Shown one piece after another: positions 1 to 9,894 of a stretch of DNA of 64,000 bases. How positions within the stretch are numbered: the stretch's first letter is position 1; the number at the start of each line of letters is the position of its first letter. The stretch spans positions 1 to 64,000 of the forward strand of contig SVKA01000004.1 in the NCBI GenBank assembly GCA_015068725.1, written 5' to 3'. A model generated the notes under the pieces. The model was given only the letters and a program-made list of their open reading frames with translations. It did no database searches and was not told where the DNA came from. The position numbers and the translations under genes were made by a program. This DNA is from Oscillospiraceae bacterium (lineage in GTDB: Bacteria; Bacillota; Clostridia; UBA1381; UMGS1253).

Positions 1-77
1 ATGAGTATAAGGATTATCCAGATAATCCAGCTACAACTGTTGTTATCATCGCCACATCCGTTGAAGAAGCAGCCCAT
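1..77 (-). CDS. N-terminal part of a small Cys-rich hydrophobic peptide, truncated by the window edge
   Basis: Minus strand AAAGGAGG RBS (plus cctcc at 85-89) followed by ATG at 77; reads MGCFFNGCGDDNNSCSWIIWIILIL...; below the ORF-track cutoff. Confidence 0.55.
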   Translation of the reverse strand, partial: MGCFFNGCGDDNNSCSWIIWIILIL

Positions 78-351
78 AGCTAAACCTCCTTTCGCAAACA
101 GTTTCGCAGATTTTGCCCGTTTGGCTCATCTGCCCAATAGCCGCTTTCAAAGTTTTTTCAAGCGATTATTGTAATACCATAATATGAGCGAGGTGCGAAA
201 GTGGTTACAGATTATATAGATAAAAATTGAAAGGCTGTATATATTAGCAATAAAAACAAGATTTATTTTAATTAAATGTATTGATTTATTGTATTAATTT
301 GGCGTATAATATAGAATAAAGGATAATAGTGTTTAAAGGAGAAAAGGTATC

Positions 352-831
352 ATGGAACAGATTTTAGAAATTCTTGAAAAAGATTGCAGAATTACACCTG
401 AGCAGGTTGCGGTTATGCTTGATAGAGATCCCGGTGCAGTCGCGGAGGCGATTCATGCGTATGAACAGGACAAGACGATTGTAGGTTATGGCGCACTTAT
501 TAACTGGGAGCAGACAATGAGAGAATATGTTACGGCATTTATCGAGCTTAAGGTTACTCCACAACTTGGTAAAGGGTTTGATCAGATTGCAAAAAAGATA
601 TATCAGCACGAATGTGTTAAAAGCGTGTATCTTATGAGCGGCGGATTTGATCTTGCAGTAGTTATTGAAGGAAAAACACTAAAAGAGGTCTCGCTTTTTG
701 TGTCGGAAAAGCTTGCGCCCCTGGACAGTGTGCTTAGTACAGCGACACACTTTGTACTCAAAAAGTACAAGGATATGGGAGTCGTATTTGCACACGAATC
801 CGAGGACGAAAGAAGGATGATAACTTTATGA
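352..831 (+). CDS. Lrp/AsnC family transcriptional regulator
   Basis: Winged-helix N-terminus plus RAM-like domain (VKSVYLMSGGFDLAVVIEGKTLKEV); ATGA overlap with next gene. Confidence 0.9.
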   Translation: MEQILEILEKDCRITPEQVAVMLDRDPGAVAEAIHAYEQDKTIVGYGALINWEQTMREYVTAFIELKVTPQLGKGFDQIAKKIYQHECVKSVYLMSGGFDLAVVIEGKTLKEVSLFVSEKLAPLDSVLSTATHFVLKKYKDMGVVFAHESEDERRMITL

Positions 832-2009
832 GCAGCTTTGAGATGAAGGACGTTTTATCGCCGGTGGTTACAAATATGCCCCCGTCTGGTATAAGAAAAT
901 TTTTTGATATAGTAAATGAAATGAAGGGCGCAATTTCGCTCGGAGTCGGTGAGCCTGATTTTATCACGCCGGCACACATTCGTGAGGCGGGCATTACTTC
1001 TCTTGAAAACGGACATACATATTATACCTCAAACGCAGGTATTGTGGAGCTTAGAGATGAGATTGCAAAGTATTTAAAAAGACGTTTTGATTTATCGTAC
1101 GATTATAAAAGTGAAGTGCTTGTTTCTGTGGGCGGAAGTGAGGCGATTGACCTTGCACTACGGGCACTTGTGTCGCCCGGTGATGAGGTGCTTATTCCCG
1201 AGCCGAGCTTTGTGTGTTATAAGCCTGATGCACAGCTTGCAGGAGGCGTGCCTGTGCCGCTTGAAACGTATGAAGAGGACAACTTTGCTTTAAGAGCTGA
1301 TGTACTGAAGGCGGCAATTACAGATAAGACAAAGGCACTTATTTTGCCATATCCTAATAATCCGACGGGTGGCATTATGACGCGCGAGCAGCTTTATGAA
1401 ATTGCAAAAGTGCTTGAGGGAACAAACATAGTAGTTATTTCAGATGAAATATATGCCGAGCTTACGTATGGTGATAACAAGCACTTTTCAATAGCGCAAA
1501 TTCCATCAATGCACGAGCGCACAGTTATAGTGAGCGGTTTTTCAAAGGCGTATGCCATGACAGGCTGGAGGCTTGGCTACGCGTGCGGAAACAAGGATTT
1601 GATTGCGGCAATGACAAAAATTCATCAGTATGCAATTATGAGCGCACCTACGACAAGTCAGTATGCAGCTATTGAGGCACTTAGAAATGGCGATGAGGAT
1701 ATCGAGCGCATGAAAAAAGAATATAATCGTCGCCGTCGCTTTATAGTTGATGGTTTCAGAAAAATGGGACTTAGTTGTTTTGAGCCACTTGGTGCGTTTT
1801 ACGTATTTCCGTGCATAAAAAGTACGGGCTTTGGCTCGGAAGAATTTTGTGAAAAGCTTTTGCAGGAGGAAAAAATTGCCGTTGTGCCGGGTAACGCCTT
1901 TGGCGAGAGCGGTGAAGGCTTTGTACGTTGCTCATATGCATATTCTGTCGAGAATATAAAAGAGGCGCTTGAGCGCATTGAACGCTTTGTTAAAAGGCAT
2001 AAAAAATAA
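828..2009 (+). CDS. Pyridoxal phosphate-dependent aminotransferase, class I/II
   Basis: SGFSKAYAMTGWRLGY PLP-lysine motif, PYPNNPTGG. Confidence 0.93.
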   Translation: MSSFEMKDVLSPVVTNMPPSGIRKFFDIVNEMKGAISLGVGEPDFITPAHIREAGITSLENGHTYYTSNAGIVELRDEIAKYLKRRFDLSYDYKSEVLVSVGGSEAIDLALRALVSPGDEVLIPEPSFVCYKPDAQLAGGVPVPLETYEEDNFALRADVLKAAITDKTKALILPYPNNPTGGIMTREQLYEIAKVLEGTNIVVISDEIYAELTYGDNKHFSIAQIPSMHERTVIVSGFSKAYAMTGWRLGYACGNKDLIAAMTKIHQYAIMSAPTTSQYAAIEALRNGDEDIERMKKEYNRRRRFIVDGFRKMGLSCFEPLGAFYVFPCIKSTGFGSEEFCEKLLQEEKIAVVPGNAFGESGEGFVRCSYAYSVENIKEALERIERFVKRHKK

Positions 2010-2063
2010 CGGGTTTATCAGACTTTGACAACCTGAGATAAAAAATAACAAAGGAGGGGCAGT

Positions 2064-3731
2064 ATGATATTATCGGGAGCAGACATAGTCATAGAAGTGC
2101 TGCTTGAACAAGAGTGCGATGTGATATTTGGTTATCCTGGAGCACAGGTAATAGATATATACGATTCCTTATACAAGTATAAAGATAAAATAAAGCACGT
2201 TCTTGGTGCCCATGAACAAGGGGCAGCGCACGCGGCAGACGGTTATGCAAGAACTACGGGAAAGGTTGGCGTAGTGCTTTCAACATCGGGCCCCGGTGCA
2301 ACAAATCTTGTAACCGCAATTGCTACGGCACATCTTGATTCTGTGCCGCTTGTGGCGATTTGCGGAAACGTTGCTACGGACAAAATCGGAACGGACAGCT
2401 TTCAGGAGATAGATATTACGGGTATAACGCTTCCTATAACAAAGCATAATTTCTTTGTAAATGATATAAGTGAGCTTGCCCAAACGCTTCGTGAGGCATT
2501 CAGGCTTGCTATGTCGGGAAGGCGCGGGCCTGTACTTGTGGATATTCCAAAGGATGTGCAGACAGCTCTTTGTGAATATACAAAGGCAGAAAAAATCACG
2601 CAGGACGAAGCTTTTGCGGCAAAGGATATGCGCATAAAAGAGGCGGCAGAGTGTATAAACCGCGCAAAGCGTCCTTACATATATTTTGGCGGTGGCATTA
2701 TAGCGGCTGATGCGCAGAACGAGATGTTAAAGCTTGCAGAGAAAATTGATGCGCCGCTCGGATGTTCTTTAATGGGCATATCGGCTATTGCGACGAATGA
2801 GCCACGTTTTTTGGGTATGCAGGGTATGCATGGTCATTATGCCTCGACAATGGCGATGCACAATGCCGATTGCATAATTTCGCTTGGTGTACGCTTTAAC
2901 AACAGAGCCACATGCGATGGTGAAAATTTTGCCAAAAATGCAGATGTTATTCATATAGATGTAGATGGCTCTGAGCTTTGTAAAAATGTACCGACCGATT
3001 ATGGTCTGAGAGGCGATTTGAAGCTTACGCTTGAAAAGCTTTTAAGCTACACAGATAAAAGCGAAAAGCCACTTTGGCAAAAGCAGATAGAATCATTTAA
3101 ACAAGATGAGTATTATTATAATGACAAAAGAGATACGCTTACACCACGCAGTGCGATTTTGATGCTAAATGATTATCTTGATGAAAATACTGCGGTTGCA
3201 ACCGATGTTGGTCAGCATCAGATGTGGTCAGCGCAGAATTTGGTGTTCAGAAAAAACAGACGCTTTTTATCAAGCGGTGGTCTTGGCACGATGGGATATG
3301 GTCTTGGAGCGGCTATCGGCGCATATTTTGGCACGAATGAACGAAGCGTTCTTGTTACAGGCGACGGAAGCTTTGGAATGTGCTTAAATGAGCTTGCCAC
3401 TGCGGTAAATTATGATACAGATATTGTAATTCTTATTATGAACAATGGTGCTTTAGGTATGGTTCGTCAGTGGCAGACAATGTTTTTTGATAGGCGTTAT
3501 TCTTCTACTGTAATTGACAGAAAGACCGATTTTACTGCGCTTGCAAAGGCCTTTGGCGCAGATGGTGAAAGAGTAGAGCGTATAGATGAGCTAAAACAGG
3601 CGTTTGACAGAGCGTTTTCTTTTAAAGGCGTATATGTAATTGACTGCGTAATTGATAAAGACGAGCTTGTTTTGCCGATGCTTCCGCCAAATGGGACAAG
3701 CGGGGATATAATTGTAAAGGTAGGAGATTAA
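2064..3731 (+). CDS. ilvB: Acetolactate synthase large subunit
   Basis: GYPGAQVIDIYDSLY, GTDSFQE, TPP-binding GDGSFGM...NNGALGMVRQWQ. Confidence 0.95.
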   Translation: MILSGADIVIEVLLEQECDVIFGYPGAQVIDIYDSLYKYKDKIKHVLGAHEQGAAHAADGYARTTGKVGVVLSTSGPGATNLVTAIATAHLDSVPLVAICGNVATDKIGTDSFQEIDITGITLPITKHNFFVNDISELAQTLREAFRLAMSGRRGPVLVDIPKDVQTALCEYTKAEKITQDEAFAAKDMRIKEAAECINRAKRPYIYFGGGIIAADAQNEMLKLAEKIDAPLGCSLMGISAIATNEPRFLGMQGMHGHYASTMAMHNADCIISLGVRFNNRATCDGENFAKNADVIHIDVDGSELCKNVPTDYGLRGDLKLTLEKLLSYTDKSEKPLWQKQIESFKQDEYYYNDKRDTLTPRSAILMLNDYLDENTAVATDVGQHQMWSAQNLVFRKNRRFLSSGGLGTMGYGLGAAIGAYFGTNERSVLVTGDGSFGMCLNELATAVNYDTDIVILIMNNGALGMVRQWQTMFFDRRYSSTVIDRKTDFTALAKAFGADGERVERIDELKQAFDRAFSFKGVYVIDCVIDKDELVLPMLPPNGTSGDIIVKVGD

Positions 3732-3732
3732 C

Positions 3733-4239
3733 GTGAACAGATATACAGTAGCTGTGCTTGTAAATAACCAGTTCGGTGTACTTAATCGTGTAACGAGTAT
3801 GTTTCGTAGAAGACGATTTAATATAAGTGCGCTTACGGTTAGCGAAACGGAGTCGAGTGCATATTCGAGAATTACGGTTGTGTTTGACGGCGATGAAGCA
3901 AACAAGCAGCAGCTTATAAATCAGCTTTATAAGCTGGCCGATGTGTGTTCTATAAGTGAGCTTGATGAATTAAATTCGATAAGCTGCGAGCTTTTGCTTA
4001 TAAAAATGCAAAATGATGCTGATACGCGCGGTGAAATAAGTGCTGCGGCGCAGGCATTTGATGCAAAAACAGTAGATTATTCAAAGGATTCGATTATGCT
4101 TGAGCTTACGGGTACAAGTCAGAGAATTGATGATTTTATAAATCTTATGCGTGATTATACAATACTTGAAATATGCCGTACGGGCAGCGTTTCTCTTGAA
4201 AAGGGAAGTACAACGATAAGAAAGGTTACAAATCTTTGA
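3733..4239 (+). CDS. ilvN: Acetolactate synthase small subunit
   Basis: ACT domain (VLVNNQFGVLNRVTSMFRRRRFNISALTV), directly after ilvB. Confidence 0.95.
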   Translation: MNRYTVAVLVNNQFGVLNRVTSMFRRRRFNISALTVSETESSAYSRITVVFDGDEANKQQLINQLYKLADVCSISELDELNSISCELLLIKMQNDADTRGEISAAAQAFDAKTVDYSKDSIMLELTGTSQRIDDFINLMRDYTILEICRTGSVSLEKGSTTIRKVTNL

Positions 4240-4265
4240 TTTGTCAGTAGGGCTTTAAAGAGGCG

Positions 4266-4850
4266 GTGAAGGGTGTGCCTGAATACTTTATAACAAGACA
4301 AAGAAAAAACGAAATAAAAGATATAGTCATTGACATAATGCGAAAATCTGACATTCATGCTCTTCCTGTTAAAATAAATAACGTATTAAAGAGCTATAAC
4401 ATACGCTGCATTAAAATGGATAAGATTGCACCGCGAACCTCACAGAAAGCGGCTGCGGCGAGCGATGACGGATATATTATAAAAAGCGGCGACGAGTATA
4501 TCATTGTGTATAATCCAAAGCATTCCCGCCAGAGAATTCGCTATACTCTTGCATGTCAGCTTGCACATATATTTTTGGGGCACATTTCAGAAGGGAAATC
4601 CGACAAAGCAACAGATGTTGAGGCGGCATATTTTGCCGATGAGCTTTTGATGCCGCTTTCTGTGCTTGACAGCTATGGCGACAGAAGCGCCAAAGATATT
4701 GCAAAGCGCTGTGATGTGTCGTTTGTGGCGGCAAGGATAAGAGAAAAGGATTTTGTGCGCCGTGATAAATATAAAAAGGTCAATGGCGAAACGCCATACG
4801 ATATTAAGTTTTTAAACTGCTTTTTTGCAGATGATGAAGAAAATAAATAA
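4266..4850 (+). CDS. ImmA/IrrE-like metallopeptidase-family protein with a degenerate active-site motif
   Basis: YTLACQLAHIFLGH aligns with the family pattern FTLAHELGHxLLGH; downstream EAAYFADELLMP conserved. Confidence 0.8.
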   Translation: MKGVPEYFITRQRKNEIKDIVIDIMRKSDIHALPVKINNVLKSYNIRCIKMDKIAPRTSQKAAAASDDGYIIKSGDEYIIVYNPKHSRQRIRYTLACQLAHIFLGHISEGKSDKATDVEAAYFADELLMPLSVLDSYGDRSAKDIAKRCDVSFVAARIREKDFVRRDKYKKVNGETPYDIKFLNCFFADDEENK

Positions 4851-4877
4851 AAAATAATATAAAAGGGGATTTTTATC

Positions 4878-6245
4878 ATGGGAATTATCAACAAGGATTT
4901 TATGCTTAATAATAAAACGGCAAAAAAGCTTTACTACGATTATGCACAGAATTTGCCAATAATAGATTATCATTGTCATCTTGTTCCGCAGATGATAGCA
5001 GATGATTACAAATTTAAAGATACATATGATTTATTTTTGGGTGGAGACCACTACAAATGGCGCCAGATGAGAAGCTTTGGCATTGATGAAGAGTTTATAA
5101 CAGGCGACGCCGACAGATACGAAAAATGGCTTGGCTTTGCAAATGTTATGCCGTATCTTATCGGCAACCCAATATATCATTGGACTGCGCTTGAGCTTAA
5201 AAGATATTTTGATATTGATGAGCCGCTTACACCAAAGAGCGCGAAAAAAATATGGGATATTTGTAATGAAAAGCTTAAAGGCGACGATTTTAGCGCAAAA
5301 GCACTTATCACAAAGTCAAATGTAGAAACTATATGCACAACAGATGACCCGTCAGACGACCTTGCGTATCACAAAAAGCTTGCCGCTGATGGTTTTGCGA
5401 CCAAGGTTCTTCCGACATTTCGTCCTGACAAGGCAGTAAATATTGACAAGGCGGGATTTGAAGACTATATAAATGCCAACAATATCAAAAGCTATGATGA
5501 GCTTGTATCGTGGCTTGTTGATAAAGTTGCATACTTTAACGAAAACGGATGCCGTCTTTCAGACCATGCGCTCGACTATGTACCTTTTGAGTTAGGTGAT
5601 GCGTCGGCTGTATTTGAAAAGAAAATGAATGGTGATGCTTTGACGCAGCAGGAAATTGACATTTTCAAAACTGCGGTTATAAATGTGTGCGCAAAAGAGT
5701 ATGCACGTCTTGGATGGACGATGCAAATACATATCGGCGCTCTTCGAAACAACAACACAAAAATGTTTGAAAAGCTTGGCGCAGATACAGGCTTTGACAG
5801 TATAAACGATTTGTGCGTTGCACAGAATTTGTCGGCTCTTATGGATAATCTTAATAAGCAGGATATGCTACCGAAAACTATTTTGTATACTCTTAATCCA
5901 AAGGATAATTATGTTCTTGGTACAATGCTTGGAAACTTCCAGCAAGGTCCTGTAAAGAGCAAAATTCAGTTTGGCTCGGGTTGGTGGTTTAATGATAACC
6001 GCGACGGAATGGAAGCACAGATGTGTGCACTTGCAAATCTCGGAATTTTGGGCAAGTTTGTTGGTATGCTTACTGATTCAAGAAGCTTTGTATCGTATCC
6101 GCGCCATGAGTATTTCAGAAGAATATTTTGCAACCTCGTTGGCGGATGGGTAGAAAAAGGCGAATATCCCAACGACCGTGAGTATCTTGAAAAGATTATC
6201 AAGGGCGTTTGCTATGAAAATGCCAAGGAGTATTTTGGATTTTAA
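4878..6245 (+). CDS. uxaC: Glucuronate isomerase
   Basis: YDYAQNLPIIDYHCHLVPQMIADD, GSGWWFNDNRDGMEAQM. Confidence 0.95.
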   Translation: MGIINKDFMLNNKTAKKLYYDYAQNLPIIDYHCHLVPQMIADDYKFKDTYDLFLGGDHYKWRQMRSFGIDEEFITGDADRYEKWLGFANVMPYLIGNPIYHWTALELKRYFDIDEPLTPKSAKKIWDICNEKLKGDDFSAKALITKSNVETICTTDDPSDDLAYHKKLAADGFATKVLPTFRPDKAVNIDKAGFEDYINANNIKSYDELVSWLVDKVAYFNENGCRLSDHALDYVPFELGDASAVFEKKMNGDALTQQEIDIFKTAVINVCAKEYARLGWTMQIHIGALRNNNTKMFEKLGADTGFDSINDLCVAQNLSALMDNLNKQDMLPKTILYTLNPKDNYVLGTMLGNFQQGPVKSKIQFGSGWWFNDNRDGMEAQMCALANLGILGKFVGMLTDSRSFVSYPRHEYFRRIFCNLVGGWVEKGEYPNDREYLEKIIKGVCYENAKEYFGF

Positions 6246-6343
6246 AAAATAATTTTAAAAGTTTTTGGAAATAATATTAAAGCCCTTATAAAACAGAGCA
6301 CCGAAAAATGCGTACATATTTACAAAAAAGCGGGTGCAAATGT

Positions 6344-7195
6344 ATGAAGGCTGTGGTAAAATCCTATTTAATAATTACACTTGGAGCGGTTTTAATAGGG
6401 CTTGGATTATATTTTTTCGAATTTACAAACAAATTTACGACCGGCGGCGTCGGCGGTATATCAATCGTGCTTGGACAAATAGCACCATATATATCGTCGG
6501 CGGGCTGGTTTTTTGTTTTAAATTTAATTTTGACAACGATAGGCTTTATAATATTTGGAAAAAAGTTTGGCATAAAAACGGTATACTGTTCGCTTTTGTT
6601 GTCGGCTATAACGTATCTTCTGGAATTTTTATTTCCGTTAAGCCATCCGCTTACAAATCAAAAGACTCTTGAAATGTTTTTGGATGTTTTGCTTATTTCG
6701 ATAGGCAGCGCTATTATTTTTAATGAAGAAAGCAGCTCGGGAGGAAGCGACATTGTGGCGATGATTATAAAAAAATATGTTGGCATTAATATAGGAACGT
6801 CGCTTATGATTGTCGATTTTTTTGTCGTTTGTGCATCGTTTGCAGCGTTTGGCATAGAAACGGCGCTGTATTCAATTTTTATACTGGTACTGAGAACCTT
6901 TGTGCTTGACAATGCTATGGAAAGCCTTAATACATCAAAATATTTTGTCATTATTACAGACAAAGCTGATGAAATCTGCCGTTATATAAATGATGATTTA
7001 GAGCGCGGTGCGACGGTTATGCCAAATTCATACGGAACTTTTACGAATGAGAAAAAAACGATTATAATGACGGTTGTCGGACGGCGCGAGGCGGTAAGGC
7101 TAAGACATAAAATTAAAAAAACAGATGAAAACGCATTTAGTATTATCTGCACCTCGAGCGAGATTATAGGTCGCGGATTTAAAACTGTGTTGTGA
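6344..7195 (+). CDS. YitT family membrane protein (DUF2179 C-terminus)
   Basis: Multi-TM GLYFFEFTNKFTTGGVGGISIVLGQ and C-terminal domain; ORF extends up to 6308. Confidence 0.88.
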   Translation: MKAVVKSYLIITLGAVLIGLGLYFFEFTNKFTTGGVGGISIVLGQIAPYISSAGWFFVLNLILTTIGFIIFGKKFGIKTVYCSLLLSAITYLLEFLFPLSHPLTNQKTLEMFLDVLLISIGSAIIFNEESSSGGSDIVAMIIKKYVGINIGTSLMIVDFFVVCASFAAFGIETALYSIFILVLRTFVLDNAMESLNTSKYFVIITDKADEICRYINDDLERGATVMPNSYGTFTNEKKTIIMTVVGRREAVRLRHKIKKTDENAFSIICTSSEIIGRGFKTVL

Positions 7196-7250
7196 TGAAA
7201 ACCTGTTCTTTTGGGCGGTTGGGGGCTGGACGAAAAATAGCGCAGATTGG

Positions 7251-7331
7251 ACAAACTGAGCGAAAACAAGGCGCAGCCTTGCTTTCGGTTACCCGAAGGC
7301 GTACGAGTGTGCGTTGAGCGGCGAAGTTTGT
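7251..7331. other. Multi-hairpin intergenic element (possible REP-like repeat or structured RNA)
   Basis: Outer arms acaaact (7251-7257)/agtttgt (7325-7331); inner perfect hairpins CAAGGC-GCA-GCCTTG (7267-7281) and TTCGG-TTAC-CCGAA (7284-7297). Confidence 0.45.
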
Positions 7332-7356
7332 TCAAAACACAAGACTGTAAAAAATA

Positions 7357-7386
7357 AAAGAAATTCGTCAAATGACGAATTTCTTT
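7357..7386. terminator. Bidirectional intrinsic terminator between convergent yitT and ilvE
   Basis: AAAGAAATTCGTC-AAAT-GACGAATTTCTTT, perfect 13-bp arms. Confidence 0.75.
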
Positions 7387-7487
7387 CTTGCATTGTATGT
7401 TGTTTTTGTTTTGACTATAAGACGAAAAGGCTTATTATACGCTTTTCATTGTCTTGTGTGGTATGCGCATTTTGCTACAGCCCTAAA

Positions 7488-8552
7488 TTATAGCGTAACT
7501 GTCCAGCCAAATGTATCCTCACATTTACCCCACTGAATACCTGTGATTGTATCATAGAGCTTCTGGCTTACAGGTCCGATTTCGTTATTGTTAATTGTCA
7601 TAACGTCATCCTTGAAGCGAAGCTTGCCAACGGGCGAAATTACAGCGGCTGTACCTGTGCCAAAGCACTCTTCAAGCTTGCCGCTCTTTTGAGCGTCGAT
7701 AAGCTCGTCAACCGATATCTTTCTTTCCTCAACCTCATAGCCCCAGCTCTTGCATACATTTATTACAGAATTTCTTGTAATACCGGGAAGGATACTTCCG
7801 TTCAGCATAGGTGTAATGATTTTTCCGTCTATTTTGAAGAAAATATTCATTGCGCCAACTTCTTCTATATACTTTCTTTCAACACCGTCAAGCCAGAGCA
7901 CCTGTGAATATCCGTCGTCGTGCGCTTTAACTTGCGCTGCAAGGCTTGCCGCATAGTTGCCGCCTGTTTTTGCATAGCCGATGCCGCCCTTTACTGCGCG
8001 CACATAATCATCTTCAATCCAGATGCCTACCGGAGCAAGTCCGCTTGCGTAGTATGCACCGCTTGGTGAAAGAATTATAATAAACAAATATGTCTTTGAA
8101 GGAGCAACTCCCAAAAATTCATCTGTTGCGATAATAAACGGTCTTATGTAAAGTGATGCGCCTTCTGTTGTCGGAATCCAGTCCTCATCAACCTTTACAA
8201 GTGCTTTAACGGCTTCTACAAAGTCTTCTTCGGGAAGATTTGGAATACAGAGTCTTTCGTTTGACGCGTTAGCACGCTTTGCGTTCATTTCGGGACGGAA
8301 AAGTCTTGTTTTTCCATCAACGCCCTTGTACGCTTTAAGACCTTCAAACATCTCCTGACCATAGTGGAAAACCATTGCTGACGGAGCGAGCGAGATGTTC
8401 TGATAGGGGATAATTCGTGCATCGTGCCAGCCCTTGCCCTCTGTATAGTTCATAATAAACATATGGTCAGTCGGAATTTTGCCAAAGCCGAGAGGTGCAT
8501 CCGGTGCGGGCTTTTGCATTGGGTTTGTTGTTTTTGTAATACTGATGTTCAT
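7488..8552 (-). CDS. ilvE: Branched-chain amino acid aminotransferase
   Basis: HYGQEMFEGLKAYKG, GTAAVISPVG, KTGGNYAASL. Confidence 0.95.
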   Translation of the reverse strand: MNISITKTTNPMQKPAPDAPLGFGKIPTDHMFIMNYTEGKGWHDARIIPYQNISLAPSAMVFHYGQEMFEGLKAYKGVDGKTRLFRPEMNAKRANASNERLCIPNLPEEDFVEAVKALVKVDEDWIPTTEGASLYIRPFIIATDEFLGVAPSKTYLFIIILSPSGAYYASGLAPVGIWIEDDYVRAVKGGIGYAKTGGNYAASLAAQVKAHDDGYSQVLWLDGVERKYIEEVGAMNIFFKIDGKIITPMLNGSILPGITRNSVINVCKSWGYEVEERKISVDELIDAQKSGKLEECFGTGTAAVISPVGKLRFKDDVMTINNNEIGPVSQKLYDTITGIQWGKCEDTFGWTVTL

Positions 8553-8805
8553 TGTATTTCATATCCTTTCAAAATAATTATAAGTACATATAACTAAAAT
8601 ATCACTCTTATCATTATAACTGAAATTTTGGAGTTTGTAAAGTGGCAGAGAAATGAAAATGGCTTTTTATCAGGCGTGTTTGAAGATTTGCAACAAAAAA
8701 CGTGTTAATTATAGACTGCGCTTTTGTACAAACAAAGGTTTTTTGCATAGTTTTTCTAAAAAACGGATAGCATAAATGTATATTTTATCTGTTTTTGGAG
8801 GGCGT

Positions 8806-9894
8806 ATGAAAGAGAATGTAAAAGGCAGACAAATATTTTTTGCGCTTCTTAGCACAATGCTTGGAGGGGGCATTTTTACTGTGCCGTATGTTGCTTCAAG
8901 GTATATGTCGACAGGGGCGTGGATTTCAATATCTTTTGCGGCGAGCATTTTTATTATACCAATGCTTTTGCTTTCTTATAGTTCAAAAAAATATGATGGG
9001 GCGACTTTGTTTGAGTATTCAAAAATAGTTCTGGGAAAACGGACAGGTGAGATATACTCTTTTGTTTTTGCTCTTTTTTATTTGGTGTTTACTGCGCTTT
9101 TTATATCATATTTCTCGCATATAGTTTGCTCTTGGATACTCCCTGATACAAGCTTTCATCTTGTGTGTGCATTTATTGTATTCGTATGTGCCTATGCACT
9201 TTCAAAAGGCTTTATCGCTACGCTGCGTCTTGTGAGCTTTGTGGGCATAATTACGGTTCTGGCTGTTGTGGCGATGAGATTTTCGATGGTATTTTCGGGC
9301 GATATACGGGGACTTTTTCCGCTTGTGGAATTTGGAGTGGTAAAAAAGGGCTTTTTAGATGCCACAGTATCCGTGGCGGTGTTCTTTTTCGGGACGGGAA
9401 TTCTGGCCATTATACCGCATACCAAAGAGCAAAAAAGAGGTTTTTGGGTGGTGAGTGCTATAAGCGTAGGTGCGCTGCTGCTTATACTGGTGTGTGCATC
9501 GTGCTTTTGTATACTCGGTCCGCTCAGAACGAGCCTTTATCCCGAAGCGGCGCTTTTGTCTGTAAAGGCTTTTGATATATCCTCTGTAAGCTTTATACAA
9601 AGGGCGGATATAATATTTATAATTACATGGACGCTTCTGGTACTAAACGGAGTTTGCGGTATATGTCATATTCCTTATGTTTATGTAAAAAGCATATTTT
9701 TAAACGTCAAAGAAAAAATAAAAATCTTGTGTATATGCATATTGATTTTTGCTGTTGCAGCTGTGCCGTATGATGCTCAGTGTGCACTTTGGTATATCAA
9801 TATATGGTGCAAAACACTTGGTTTTTTTGTGCTTTTTGTAATGCCAACAGTAATTTTTGCTCTTTCGGGGGTGCGTCATGAAAAGAAAAAATAA
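8806..9894 (+). CDS. GerAB/GerB-type spore germination permease
   Basis: Multi-TM APC-like protein followed by GerC and GerA homologs; RBS ggagg before 8806. Confidence 0.85.
   Translation: MKENVKGRQIFFALLSTMLGGGIFTVPYVASRYMSTGAWISISFAASIFIIPMLLLSYSSKKYDGATLFEYSKIVLGKRTGEIYSFVFALFYLVFTALFISYFSHIVCSWILPDTSFHLVCAFIVFVCAYALSKGFIATLRLVSFVGIITVLAVVAMRFSMVFSGDIRGLFPLVEFGVVKKGFLDATVSVAVFFFGTGILAIIPHTKEQKRGFWVVSAISVGALLLILVCASCFCILGPLRTSLYPEAALLSVKAFDISSVSFIQRADIIFIITWTLLVLNGVCGICHIPYVYVKSIFLNVKEKIKILCICILIFAVAAVPYDAQCALWYINIWCKTLGFFVLFVMPTVIFALSGVRHEKKK

Noticed and set aside
3-83. Plus-strand ORF end EYKDYPDNPATTVVIIATSVEEAAHS* at the left edge
   Set aside because: The minus strand has a perfect RBS and start with a sensible Cys/hydrophobic peptide over the same bases; the plus reading resembles no family.
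364-609. Many antisense or nested ORFs in the supplied track (e.g. 364-609, 6658-6963, 21408-21878, 22613-23122, 35969-36373)
   Set aside because: They lie wholly inside strongly supported genes on the other strand or frame, lack RBS or domains, and have low-complexity composition.
7196-7345. Insertion sequence or transposon remnant at the GC-rich element
   Set aside because: No transposase reading frame or clear terminal inverted repeats with target duplication; kept only as a structured or repeat element.
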